From NCBI RefSeq assembly GCF_022647665.1, contig NZ_CP071872.1:248001-312000 (forward strand): a DNA stretch of 64,000 bases. The letters are read 5' to 3'. Positions 1 to 7,250 of this stretch are shown here, piece by piece (the first letter of the stretch is position 1; each line of letters starts with the position of its first letter). This DNA is from Streptomyces formicae (GTDB taxonomy: Bacteria; Actinomycetota; Actinomycetes; Streptomycetales; Streptomycetaceae). The notes below the pieces were generated by a model that did not search any database, was not told the origin of the DNA, and saw nothing but the letters and a program-made list of their open reading frames with translations. The translations under genes and the position numbers were made by a program.

Positions 1-473
1 GCGGCGTAGTCGGCGACGGCGGCGTCGTGGTCGGGGAACTCGTCCACGATGTCCTGCGAGAACCAGCCGCCGAGCAGTTGCGCGGTCTCCGGAAAGCGCG
101 CGCGCCACTCCCAGTGCGTCTGCGGGGACGACGGTTCCGGGACGTCGCCTTCCTCGATGCTCTTCTTCAGGTGGTCGGCCAGCACCATCAGCCAGTCACC
201 GATCCCCGACTGGGGTATCCCGGTGTCCGGGATCGCGTAGAACTCGCCAAGGCCGTGCCGGATGCGGCCCGGAGGGTTGCGGCTGTACTCGCGCAGTTGG
301 CGCTCCGCCTCCGCGATGGCCGAGGGGCGGGTGTGCCAGGTGTGACGGAGGTACGCGTCCAGCGCGCGGCTGCGCCTCTCCGGGGTGTCGTCGGCCGGCT
401 GCCCCAGGTACGCGTGCATCACCTGGTCCAACTCGCCGTACCGGCGATCGTGTTCGAGGGGCTTCATGGACAT
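1..473 (-). CDS. CdiI-like contact-dependent inhibition immunity protein, 3' end outside window
   Basis: An open frame of about 157 codons runs off the left edge, so the C-terminus is missing. The protein begins MSMKPLEHDRRYGELDQV and carries FPETAQLLGGWFSQDIV, the pattern of small immunity proteins annotated as contact-dependent growth inhibition immunity proteins. Proteins of this kind bind and neutralise a cognate polymorphic-toxin domain in the cytoplasm. It starts 13 bases after the stop of the RNase A-like toxin tail at 487-786, the usual toxin-then-immunity order. The start could be 473 or 467, because two in-frame ATGs are one codon apart. The family call is from remembered motifs and was not checked by a search. 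Confidence 0.7.
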   Translation of the reverse strand, partial: MSMKPLEHDRRYGELDQVMHAYLGQPADDTPERRSRALDAYLRHTWHTRPSAIAEAERQLREYSRNPPGRIRHGLGEFYAIPDTGIPQSGIGDWLMVLADHLKKSIEEGDVPEPSSPQTHWEWRARFPETAQLLGGWFSQDIVDEFPDHDAAVADYA

Positions 474-486
474 GTGCGTGCGGCCC

Positions 487-786
487 CTACAGGTAGAACG
501 GGACGGTCGTGTGGACGACGAAGCCATGCGGGCTCGACGGCTCGCGGCGCAGCACCACGCGCGCCGCGCGGACCTCGACGGGTCCGTGCCCGGCCAGCAG
601 GTCGGCCTCCAGCTGGACCCGGCCCACGGGCTCCTCGCGGGAGGGCCAGGCGGCGTCGATGGTGAGGCGGGCCCGGGTGTTCTGGGCGAGCCAGCGGTGG
701 ATGACCTGCTCGTTGGCGGTCACCACCTGCTGGGTGGCCCAGTGGGCGGTCTCCCGGTCGGGGTAGGAGGCGGAACGGGTCCGCAC
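487..786 (-). pseudogene. RNase A-like toxin tail, truncated at its 5' end
   Basis: The 99-residue frame matches the second half of bacterial RNase A-like toxin tips: SASYPDRETAH at the start, a WL segment near residue 30, and HGFVVHTTVP at the C-terminus. The first half seen in the neighbouring toxin (the GHTLDKHVGKT stretch with its histidines) is missing. An in-frame TGA lies at 799-801, so the frame cannot join a longer N-terminal toxin. A GTG at 786 has a GAGAGGA sequence about 8 bases upstream, so it may still be translated. Without the N-terminal histidine a nuclease of this family should be inactive. I read it as a displaced orphan tip still followed by its immunity gene. Confidence 0.6.
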
Positions 787-846
787 GGGGGCATCCTCTC
801 AAATCACCAGGTCAGCAGCTGCGCTCGTACGGGATCGGCAGCCGGA

Positions 847-1407
847 TCAGTAGTCGGAGAAGTTCCAGAACATGCCCACCTCGGTGTCCGAGACGACGAT
901 CAGGCCGTAGTCCTCCGAGTAGACGCTCAGCGGGCTGTACGCCCACCCCGACGACGTGAAGTCGAGCGTGCCGCGCACGTGGCCGGGCCTGTTGACGTTG
1001 GTGTGATAGCTGGCAGCCTCCCCGTATCGCGCGAGGATCGTGCGCGCCATGGCCCGCAGCTCCTCCTCGCTCTCCGTGAAGCGCTCCGGGTTTGACAGGG
1101 TGCACCTGTCGTCCGTGAGGGCAAGCAGCAGGTTCTCGGCGCTGTCCCGGTCGATCTCCTGGAGTCGCTCCGCGACGTACTCCGGGGGGTGGACGACGAA
1201 GGGGTACGTGGGCGACGCCTCGCGCTCAGGGTTCTGCGCCGCGTCGTCGAGACCGGTCCAGCCCCGCGGGTCCGGGACCCGGGCCATCAGCGCGAGGACA
1301 TCGAGGATCCAGTCCTCGTGGCGGCGTGGGCCCGTGGCGTCGTACGGGTACGCGTCCTCGTACAGGTGACGTACTGCGGCTTCCCAGGCGGCCTGGTCGA
1401 CGGACAT
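847..1407 (-). CDS. Putative immunity protein for the upstream RNase A-like toxin
   Basis: This is a 186-residue acidic soluble protein that I do not recognise by family. It has no signal peptide or membrane segment and is rich in Glu, Asp and Trp (ending GMFWNFSDY), which suits a protein that binds a basic nuclease. It starts 27 bases after the stop of the toxin domain at 1435-1983 on the same strand, the standard position for an immunity gene. The function is inferred from position and charge alone. The start is ATG at 1407. Confidence 0.5.
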   Translation of the reverse strand: MSVDQAAWEAAVRHLYEDAYPYDATGPRRHEDWILDVLALMARVPDPRGWTGLDDAAQNPEREASPTYPFVVHPPEYVAERLQEIDRDSAENLLLALTDDRCTLSNPERFTESEEELRAMARTILARYGEAASYHTNVNRPGHVRGTLDFTSSGWAYSPLSVYSEDYGLIVVSDTEVGMFWNFSDY

Positions 1408-1434
1408 GTGGTGACGGCCTTTCTCGGCGGGGCT

Positions 1435-1983
1435 CTAGGACTTGGAGGGCATCGAGGTCATGACGGTGAACGGCGGGGTGCGGCTGCTGTCGTACCGGAT
1501 CCGCGTGTCGATACCGGTCACGTCGTACGCCTTGGCACTCATGCCGCCCTGCTTGTACCCGGACAGCGGGTCGTTCGGGTCCACAGGCTGCTTGCTCACG
1601 CTGCGGCCGCTGGTCTCGCCGTTCGGCGCGGTCGAATGGAAGTCTTCGACCTTTCCCTCCTCCGGCGGCGGCGGGCCCTTGATCCATGCCTCGATGGCGG
1701 CCTTGTTCTGGTTGAGGTTGTGCTCGGTCAGCTCCTCCGCCCGCTGGTAGTTCGGGAAGGCCGAAGAGCCGCTGGGCATCGGCTTGCCGTGCGGCCAGGC
1801 CTGCGTAGGGCCGTTCGCCTGCTGGTCGCGCAAGCGCTGTGCGAGCTGCTCGTCCGTCTTGCCGACGTGCTTGTCCAGCGTGTGGCCGTCCGCCATGTAC
1901 TCGTTGGCGCCGAGGTTCAGGTCGTACCTGCCGGCCGAGTCGACCTCCAGCCAGACCTGCGAGTCCTTGAACTCCTCCATCAA
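1435..1983 (-). CDS. RNase A-like toxin C-terminal domain, cut from its N-terminal delivery region
   Basis: The 182-residue frame has GHTLDKHVGKTDEQLAQRL near residues 33-51, SSAFPNYQRAEELTEHNL near 73-90, and PPFTVMTSMP at the end. These blocks match the RNase A-like domains found at the tips of large secreted polymorphic toxins, whose proposed catalytic residues include the first-block histidine. Full-length toxins in this class are hundreds to thousands of residues long. Here the upstream frame closes at a TGA at 2008-2010, so the delivery part is gone. The first start is TTG 1983, followed by ATG 1980. The break coincides with the beginning of an unrelated flavoprotein relic on the other strand, which points to a recombination junction near 1990-2010. 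Confidence 0.65.
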   Translation of the reverse strand: MMEEFKDSQVWLEVDSAGRYDLNLGANEYMADGHTLDKHVGKTDEQLAQRLRDQQANGPTQAWPHGKPMPSGSSAFPNYQRAEELTEHNLNQNKAAIEAWIKGPPPPEEGKVEDFHSTAPNGETSGRSVSKQPVDPNDPLSGYKQGGMSAKAYDVTGIDTRIRYDSSRTPPFTVMTSMPSKS

Positions 1984-2000
1984 CGGACTGGGATCCCCGC

Positions 2001-2420
2001 ATGAGCGTCAGTCCGACCAGCGGGCCGAGAAGCCGTTCCTGTGCATCGTCGGGTGCGCGGCTGGGAGCGCAGGCGACGTCGGCAAGTTGATCACGGCTGC
2101 GCAGGAGGCGAACTGGGACGTGGGCCTCGTCGCTACCTCGCATGGCCTGCGCTTCATCGAGGCGACCGCCGTCGAAACTCAGACCGGCTTACTCAATTCG
2201 CTCGGCCTGGCGCCCACCCGCGACCCCCGTCCCCTGCCGCCCGCTGATCCCATCGCGGTGCGCCCGCCACCTTCATCACCATCAACAATTGGGCCGCGGG
2301 CATCTCGACACCGCCGTGATTGTGGAGGCTGCGGTGTCGGAATGGCTGTCGCCGCGTGGTCCGGCTGCCCGAAGGAGCCTGCTGTCCGTGCTACGTCCAC
2401 ACCTGGTGCCCCGAACCCAT
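2001..2420 (+). pseudogene. Flavoprotein (PPC decarboxylase-like) relic with several frameshifts
   Basis: Pieces of one flavoprotein can be read by changing frame. KPFLCIVGCAAGSAGDV and WDVGLVATSHGLRF lie in one frame (about 2028-2175), YSIRSAWRPP in a second (about 2190-2220), DPRPLPPADPIAV back in the first (about 2222-2260), and TFITINNWAAGIS in the third (2269-2310). The order matches small streptomycete flavoproteins of the phosphopantothenoylcysteine decarboxylase-like fold, where APATFNTINKWAAGI is the usual core. At least three frame changes rule out a functional product. An ATG at 2001 may be the old start. Confidence 0.65.
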
Positions 2421-2948
2421 TGCGGTGGTGATGGCCGTCAGGAGGCAGGGACGCGATCCGCTTCAGGGTGCTGGCCTCGCAGCTCTTCAAGACGCCGTCG
2501 CTGATCACCTCCCGGGTGTCGACCGCTACCCCCAAGGGCACCGGGGGCGCCGAAAAGACCGACTGGTGTTCTGCGTACGACAAACCCCACCCCCGTGATC
2601 TTTTGGTGCCTGCCCTGACCCCGGCCAGTGGCGGGCGCAGAGGGGCATCGTCCTCGGGCATGGGAAGCGCTGCCATACCGCAAATCCGCGCAAGCCGTGC
2701 GCGGAGGCATCTCGGTCGCACATTGACCGAAAGACGCCTCCATGCAGCAGCGTCACTGACTACGTCCCGCTGCCTGCGGTGCGGAGTCGGCGAGCGGGCC
2801 TGACAGACCGCCCGATGTGGGTCTGACCAGCGCATACGCTGCGCTGGTGTGATGTCGCCAGCGGTCGGGCGGCCCCCCTGGTAACCGCTGTTTCGCCCTC
2901 GCAGGGCGGCCCCGCAGCCCCGGTCCCGGAACCAACGCTCAGGTCGCG
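2421..2948. other. Gap without a recognisable gene
   Basis: Open frames exist on both strands but none has a recognisable domain, a clear ribosome-binding site or neighbours that support it. This is probably decayed sequence between the flavoprotein relic and the first stress-type cassette. Confidence 0.5.
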
Positions 2949-3218
2949 TCAGCCGCGCTCCTCCTCTTCGGACTCCATGAGCCGGATTCCCTGATGCGTC
3001 AGCGTGACCGTCGCGGGCGTGTTGCGGGTCGTCCAGTCGACCAGGATCAGCCCCTCACCCGCGAGGTAGGTGCAGGCAGCGGCCAGGTCCTGTTCGGGCA
3101 TGCGGAGGTCGTCGCGGAGCTTGGCCCCGGTCATGCCCGGACGATTGCCTTCCATGGCGTTGTACAGAGCCTTCATGATCGTCGTGCGGTAGTTCTGTCG
3201 CTCGTGCAGTGTTGCCAT
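2949..3218 (-). CDS. Small winged-helix-like protein (cassette A)
   Basis: This 89-residue cytoplasmic protein starts at ATG 3218 (MATLHERQNYRTT). The pattern AKLRDDLRMPEQDLAAACTY followed by YLAGEGLILVDW and TVTLTHQGIRLME resembles a winged helix: two short helices, then a beta wing with a THQG turn. Its C-terminal 24 residues recur almost unchanged at the end of the fused gene at 5227-5439, which shows the two loci are paralogous. It is the last gene of a same-strand row going back through 3316-3579 to the DUF5994 relic at 3731-3856. DNA binding is inference. Confidence 0.6.
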   Translation of the reverse strand: MATLHERQNYRTTIMKALYNAMEGNRPGMTGAKLRDDLRMPEQDLAAACTYLAGEGLILVDWTTRNTPATVTLTHQGIRLMESEEEERG

Positions 3219-3315
3219 GACTGCCGCTCCCTCGGTCCGGCACCGATGCGGTGCGAAGCGTCGGTGAGGCTGCCCCGCTTCCCGGCCGTTTGCCGACGCC
3301 TGCGGCACGGCCGCC

Positions 3316-3579
3316 TCACAACTCGTCGGCCTGCGGGCTGTCGTCCCGGGTGGACTCGCTGGCCAGCAGCCATGACCGCGCCGGCTCCGACGCATGCGTG
3401 GTGTCCAACGTGAGATGAAGGCGGGTCCCGCCGTCGGGGTCGGCCGGGTAGCTGCGCTGCTCGGTGGCGGCGAAGCAACGACGGAGCACCTCCGCGACCC
3501 GGCGGGCGATCTCGGGCTCCGCCGCGACGATACGTACCTCGGCGTGCCCGGCAGAGGGCATGTGATGCGAGGGATTCAT
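3316..3579 (-). CDS. Small conserved protein with EVRIVAAEPEIARRVAEVL motif (cassette A)
   Basis: This 87-residue protein starts at ATG 3579 (MNPSHHMPSAGH). An EVRIVA strand, a helix (ARRVAEVLRRCFAA) and a beta segment (TRLHLTLDTTH) suggest a compact alpha/beta fold. I do not know its function. The first half is repeated in the fused protein at 5227-5439. The frame stays open to 3705, but that upstream extension is the relic of a neighbouring membrane-protein gene and not part of this protein. Confidence 0.6.
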   Translation of the reverse strand: MNPSHHMPSAGHAEVRIVAAEPEIARRVAEVLRRCFAATEQRSYPADPDGGTRLHLTLDTTHASEPARSWLLASESTRDDSPQADEL

Positions 3580-3624
3580 CCTGAAGCCTCCGTGTGCTCG
3601 TGGACATGATCTGCGGCCATGGAT

Positions 3625-3728
3625 GACGGGCGGACCGGTGAGCCGGCGCCCGGCTATCGGCGCTGGAGGCCGTCCGACGGTGATCACGGCAATGGTCACG
3701 GCCACAGCGATGACACTCTCTACGACGA
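3625..3728 (-). pseudogene. Relic of small membrane protein gene (cassette A)
   Basis: The stretch VIAVAVTIAVITVG corresponds to the membrane segment of the intact small protein at 5525-5755 (VITVSVIIAMIIIGVLL). In this copy the frame runs straight into the region upstream of the next gene and the LIHLLNGQHDERIAAF part is lost. It occupies the same place relative to the DUF5994 relic as the intact gene does to intact DUF5994 in cassette B. Confidence 0.5.
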
Positions 3729-3730
3729 CT

Positions 3731-3856
3731 TCAGAGCAGGATCAGCTTGTGCGCGTCCTGCTCGTCCTTGAACCAGCCCACGTGCGAGGGCGGGGAGTTC
3801 ACGGGCAGGGTCGCGGGAGCGAGGCCACCAGGCGCCGTCCAGGAGGTCGCGGTCAT
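3731..3856 (-). pseudogene. DUF5994 gene relic with internal deletion (cassette A)
   Basis: Starting from ATG 3856, the DUF5994 hallmark LLDGAWWPRSRDPARELPAL is readable in one frame. A later piece, HVGWFKDEQDAHKLILL, is in another frame and ends at a TGA at 3731-3733. In the intact paralogue at 5760-6326 these blocks are about 50 residues apart, so most of the middle is deleted, and the C-terminal half is absent. Confidence 0.7.
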
Positions 3857-3965
3857 GGAGCGGACCTTCCCCGGGCGCATCTTCATGTCCCGGTGTTGTC
3901 GCGCGCCGGGAACGACACCGGCGTGGGAGCCGGTGTGCGAAGTGCTCCCGGTGACTCCACCCTAC
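3857..3965 (-). repeat. Upstream repeat copy A of the DUF5994 cassettes
   Basis: The block just upstream of the DUF5994 relic is closely similar to 6327-6438 and more loosely to 8153-8262. All three contain TGTGCGAAGT followed by GCTC or ACTC and then a CGG. Copies A and B also share GCGCATCTTCATGTCCCGG and a CCGGTGT...ACACCGG-type inverted repeat. In this copy the GAGTAC element seen in B and C is altered to GAGTAG, which fits its position in front of a dead gene. Confidence 0.7.
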
Positions 3966-4121
3966 TCCGCTTGGCGTACCTGGGATGTGCGCGTGACCAG
4001 GCACTTTCCGGTCCGGAACGTCCGGCGCGCGGGATGCTCGCGGATCGCATCCACGGAGTACGGTGAGATGGCGAGGTCACTTCCTATCGCGGGTGTACTG
4101 CCCCGCGGACGGGCGGACACC

Positions 4122-4619
4122 ATGGCCGACTCCGACACCCCCGACACACCCGACGACACCCCCAGGCTTCTGCCGGACGCGATCCACCAGGCTGTGAGGC
4201 CCGGAACGGCTCTGCTGAGGCTGGAGACGACACATGCCCGCGAGGGAATCCTGGACGGCGCGTGGTGGCCGCGATCCCGGGACATCGGCGCCGAGCTTCC
4301 CTCGCTGGTCACGGCGTTGACCGAGTACCTCGGACCTGTCACCCGCATCGGTCTGGACGCCAGTGCATGGGAAGAACTGCCCACACGTCTGACCGTCGAC
4401 GACCGGATCGTGCACATCGACTCCTTCCCGGTCGGTGACGGCACCGTCCTCATCACCCGCGGCGATCGGGACTACTTCTCCCTGCTGGTGGTCCCACCGG
4501 ACACGACGCCCGACGCAGCACGCGCCGCGATGGCCCGGGCCGTCCGGGCCGACAACGTGGCCGAGGCCGAACAGATCCTCATCGAGATCAGCACCGACGC
4601 GGCGGGCCCTCCGGCGTGA
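4122..4619 (+). CDS. DUF5994 family protein
   Basis: This 165-residue soluble protein starts at ATG 4122 (MADSDTPDTPDDTP). ILDGAWWPRSRDIGAELPSL near residues 42-61 is the signature of DUF5994, an actinobacterial family of unknown function; VVPPDTTPDAARAAMARAV forms the C-terminal helix. It is transcribed opposite to the other copies in this region, so it is not part of cassettes A or B. A GAGTAC element at 4056-4061, about 60 bases upstream, resembles the -10 element found before other copies, although its -35 is poor. Confidence 0.8.
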   Translation: MADSDTPDTPDDTPRLLPDAIHQAVRPGTALLRLETTHAREGILDGAWWPRSRDIGAELPSLVTALTEYLGPVTRIGLDASAWEELPTRLTVDDRIVHIDSFPVGDGTVLITRGDRDYFSLLVVPPDTTPDAARAAMARAVRADNVAEAEQILIEISTDAAGPPA

Positions 4620-4669
4620 CCTCCGTCGGCAGTCGCGTCGCTCCGGGGGGGCGTCGGCATGCGGCCGGC

Positions 4670-5024
4670 TCACTCCAGGGCGGCGAGGTGGTCGGCGGCG
4701 CCCCCTCGCCACGCGATCAGGAAGAGGGTCGCGTCGTCGCTAATGCTTCCGCCCCGTTCCTCCTTCAGGGCGTGGGAGAGGGAGCGCACCGCCGCCCGTA
4801 CTCCCCTTCTGTCTGCTCGATGCGCTGAGCCCCCTGCCCGGCAGCGGCACGAGCAGGAGCTGTGCATAGTCCTGCAAGAGGATCGAGATGTCCCGGCCAC
4901 CGACCCGGGCAACCTCTTCCGCGTTCAGCGGGGCGATCAGTTGCGGCGGCATCTCGTGGGCCCGGTCCAGCAGCACCCCCAGAAGCCGCTCATCGAACCC
5001 CTCCGACCGGTCCACGACGCCCAC
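4670..5024 (-). pseudogene. PP2C/SpoIIE-type phosphatase relic with central deletion
   Basis: The N-terminal part, readable from ATG 5024, contains PPQLIAPLNAEEVARVGGRD and DISILLQDYAQLLLVPLPG. This is the sensory start typical of streptomycete SpoIIE-type serine phosphatases that act on anti-sigma antagonists. After about 65 residues the match moves to another frame and resumes only at the very end of the family (SISDDATLFLIAW, about 4690-4760). The catalytic PP2C body of roughly 200 residues is missing, so the gene is dead. It fits the stress-signalling theme of the STAS and DUF5994 genes nearby. Confidence 0.65.
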
Positions 5025-5072
5025 ACGGACCTTGTCCGTTCGTTCCCTGCCATCGCGCCGACAGTGCGCAAC

Positions 5073-5098
5073 GGCCCCGGTGTATACACACCGGGGCC
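5073..5098. terminator. Perfect 11-bp inverted repeat with 4-base loop
   Basis: GGCCCCGGTGT at 5073-5083 pairs exactly with ACACCGGGGCC at 5088-5098 around ATAC. There is no T tract, which is common for streptomycete terminators. It lies upstream of the phosphatase relic and downstream of nothing obvious on the plus strand, so an operator is also possible. Confidence 0.5.
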
Positions 5099-5226
5099 GC
5101 CCTTCCGGGTCGGTCGCACGTGAGAGTGCACCGGCCCACTGACCATGCTAGACCTGCGCCGCTTTTCCGGCATAAGGGATTTCTGGGGTGATGTGATCTA
5201 CAGCTGGAAAGGACTTCAGCGCCGTG

Positions 5227-5439
5227 TCACCCGCGTTCCTCCCCTTCGGCCTCCATCAGCCGGATTCCCTGATGTGCCAGCGTGACCATCGCAGGTGTGT
5301 TTCCCTGTGCCCGGTCGACGGTGGTGGCGAAGCAACGGCGGAGTACCTCTGCGACCCGACGGGTGGCCCCGGGGGACGCGGCGACGATGCGTACCTCGGT
5401 ACGTGTCTGCCCGCCCGAAGGCCCTCCCGGTGGCCTCAT
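5227..5439 (-). CDS. Fused small protein: first half of the EVRIVA protein joined to the tail of the HQGIRLM protein (cassette B)
   Basis: The 70-residue frame reads EVRIVAASPGATRRVAEVL and RRCFATTVDRAQG, then TPAMVTLAHQGIRLMEAEG. The first part matches 3316-3579 and the second matches the end of 2949-3218. Cassette B therefore lost the sequence between the two genes and fused them in frame. Both parents carry a GTCGAC near the join. The start is taken as ATG 5439 (MRPPGGPSGG), which has GAGGG just upstream and gives the same lead-in length as the paralogue; ATG 5454 is the alternative. Whether the fusion folds is unknown. Confidence 0.55.
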   Translation of the reverse strand: MRPPGGPSGGQTRTEVRIVAASPGATRRVAEVLRRCFATTVDRAQGNTPAMVTLAHQGIRLMEAEGEERG

Positions 5440-5524
5440 GGCGCCCTCGTTCATCGGGCGATGTGCCGGTGGGCGGGCGCCGTAGCGCCGCACCCACCGC
5501 CCCCGGTCAGGAGAAGGGTCTGCG

Positions 5525-5755
5525 TCATCCGGCGCCCTCGTCGGGTTGCTTGCGGTGAGGGGTGGCGGCGGCTGGTGACCCGGTGGGTTCCGCCGGCAGT
5601 CGGCCCTTCCGGCTCCGTCGGTTGACTCCCGGCAGGGCGTCGCCGTAGTGGAATGCGGCGATGCGTTCGTCGTGCTGCCCATTGAGCAGATGGATCAGCA
5701 GCACGCCAATGATGATCATGGCAATGATGACGGACACGGTGATGACGGTCTCCAT
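5525..5755 (-). CDS. Small single-pass membrane protein (cassette B)
   Basis: This 76-residue protein has one membrane segment at residues 2-22 (ETVITVSVIIAMIIIGVLLI) and then HLLNGQHDERIAAFHYGDAL and a basic, proline-rich tail. The hydrophilic tail probably faces the cytoplasm. The start is ATG 5755, four bases after the stop of DUF5994 (5760-6326), so the two are co-transcribed. A relic of the same gene lies at 3625-3728. Function unknown. Confidence 0.65.
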   Translation of the reverse strand: METVITVSVIIAMIIIGVLLIHLLNGQHDERIAAFHYGDALPGVNRRSRKGRLPAEPTGSPAAATPHRKQPDEGAG

Positions 5756-5759
5756 GTCC

Positions 5760-6326
5760 TCACATCCCTCGGGCGGAACTCAGGGTCACGGTCGGGTTCG
5801 GCTTGCCGGCCGCTGAAGCGTGCCCGCCTTCGGTCTCCCACTCCGCTTCCTGGCTCGACGCCTCCATCGCGTCGCGGGAGATGTCCTCGCCGGCCATCAG
5901 AGCACTGGCGGTACGCAGGCCACCAGCGGTGGCCGCGGCGGCCATCAGCCGGGCGGCGGCAGCCGCACCGGTCTCCGGCGGGATGACCAGCAGGTCCCAG
6001 CGGCCGGCGCTGTAGGAGAGGAGGATCATCTTGTGCGGGTCCTGCTCGTCGGCGAACCAGCCCACGTGCACCGTGTGCCCTGCCACGGGCACCTTGCGCG
6101 GGATCACGGGCCAGTGGGTCGGGTTCACGGTGACACGCGTGATCCGGCCCCAGCATGCGTCCAGCACCTCGATGAGGGCGGGGAGTTCACGGGAAAGGTC
6201 GCGGGAACGAGGCCACCAGGCTCCGTCCAGCAGACCTGGTCCCGACCCGGTCGGGGTCAGGGACAAGCGGACCGACGGTGAGGTCTCGCGCTCGCTGAAA
6301 GTCGTACGGTCGATGGTCGCGGTCAT
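5760..6326 (-). CDS. DUF5994 family protein (cassette B)
   Basis: This 188-residue protein starts at ATG 6326 (MTATIDRTTFSERET). LLDGAWWPRSRDLSRELPAL lies at about residues 32-51, followed by HVGWFADEQDPHKMILLSYS and DLLVIPPETGAAAAARLMAA. This is the complete DUF5994 fold plus a 40-residue acidic tail (DAMEASSQEAEWETEGG). It is the only full-length copy on this strand and heads cassette B. Its upstream repeat holds a candidate stress-sigma promoter at 6433-6457. Biochemical function is unknown. Confidence 0.8.
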   Translation of the reverse strand: MTATIDRTTFSERETSPSVRLSLTPTGSGPGLLDGAWWPRSRDLSRELPALIEVLDACWGRITRVTVNPTHWPVIPRKVPVAGHTVHVGWFADEQDPHKMILLSYSAGRWDLLVIPPETGAAAAARLMAAAATAGGLRTASALMAGEDISRDAMEASSQEAEWETEGGHASAAGKPNPTVTLSSARGM

Positions 6327-6432
6327 GGCGCGGACCTGTCCCCGGGCGCATCTTCATGTCCCGGTGTTGTCGCTCGCCGAGAACGACACCGGCGTGTGAG
6401 CCGGTGTGCGAAGTACTCCCGGTGCCTCCACT
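6327..6432 (-). repeat. Upstream repeat copy B of the DUF5994 cassettes
   Basis: This block is nearly identical to 3857-3965 over its first 90 bases and related to 8153-8256. It forms a leader of about 100 bases between the candidate promoter and the DUF5994 start, and includes CCGGTGT and ACACCGG arms that could fold in RNA or bind a dimeric regulator. Confidence 0.65.
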
Positions 6433-6457
6433 GTACTCCGGGTACGGTCCGGTAGAC
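6433..6457 (-). promoter_or_regulatory. Candidate SigB-family promoter for DUF5994 (cassette B)
   Basis: On the minus strand GTCT, 15 bases, then GAGTAC. This approximates the GNNT-N14-16-GGGTAY consensus reported for the SigB/SigF-type stress sigma factors of Streptomyces. The same arrangement occurs at 8257-8281, and GTTC-N14-GAGTAC precedes the STAS gene at 7733-7756. Confidence 0.4.
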
Positions 6458-6590
6458 CCGCGCGTGACCAGGGCTTTCTCAGGAACCCCCGGGTCCGGGT
6501 CCGCAGGGCTCCGGGCGGGCGCGGCGGGCGCGACGACGCGACACCGGCGCCGAGCACCGCGGACGGCCGCGCGCTGAGAAGCCGCACGGG

Positions 6591-7250
6591 CTATTCGGGC
6601 CGCTGAGTCCGCGCGTCGTGTGCGAGGCCGTCGGGGTTGGCCGCTGTTCGCTTCCCCAGAGGAAGGACCAGTGCCCGCAACACCGTTGGCCCTGGCGGTC
6701 TGTGCACTTCTCCGATCTCCTGCCATCCCCAGGACCGGAAGGCGGCATGGGCGGCACGGTCGGCTGCAGGGACGAGGATGGTGCCGAGCGACGCATGGTG
6801 GTCGGCGACCAGCCGTTCCTGCAGCCGGCGGGCGATGTCGCGGTCCTGCTCGTGCGGGTGGACCACGATTTCGGTGATGGCGAAGACATGCCCGGACGCG
6901 GTGAGTTGCTCGACGCTCCGCGGCAGTCCTCCCGCGAAGCCACGCCACCAGGAACCGTCGCGGCGTACGGGGAATCCGAAGGCACACCCGACCAGTGTGG
7001 TGGTCTCCGCGACCACGAGAGCGAACCCCGGCCTCCGGACGTCGTCCGTCAGGCGGCGCAGGAAGTCCTGGCGGTTGCGGTACTCCTCACCGGCGGGCGC
7101 GCCGGAGGACTCGACGTACAGGTCGCCCAGATCCTCCTGGAGGCACTCGGCCTGCCAGCGGTTCAGCCGGCGCAGACGTACCGCCTCAGCGGCAGAAGCC
7201 CCGTGGCCACCGGGCCCGGGCGGCCGCCCGGGCCACGGCCGCCCGCTCAC
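6591..7250 (-). CDS. GNAT family N-acetyltransferase
   Basis: This 219-residue protein starts at GTG 7250, overlapping the stop of the STAS gene as GTGA, so translation is coupled. The core GNAT block reads FAITEIVVHPHEQDRDIARR near residues 130-149, where the turn after beta-4 binds the acetyl-CoA pyrophosphate. It ends with GWQEIGEVHRPPGPTVLRAL. The N-terminal 20 residues are proline- and glycine-rich. The acceptor substrate is not predictable. Confidence 0.75.
   Translation of the reverse strand: MSGRPWPGRPPGPGGHGASAAEAVRLRRLNRWQAECLQEDLGDLYVESSGAPAGEEYRNRQDFLRRLTDDVRRPGFALVVAETTTLVGCAFGFPVRRDGSWWRGFAGGLPRSVEQLTASGHVFAITEIVVHPHEQDRDIARRLQERLVADHHASLGTILVPAADRAAHAAFRSWGWQEIGEVHRPPGPTVLRALVLPLGKRTAANPDGLAHDARTQRPE

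Noticed and set aside
2421..2948. Minus-strand open frame of about 200 codons
   Set aside because: No start signal, domain or conserved composition; it overlaps the flavoprotein relic antisense.
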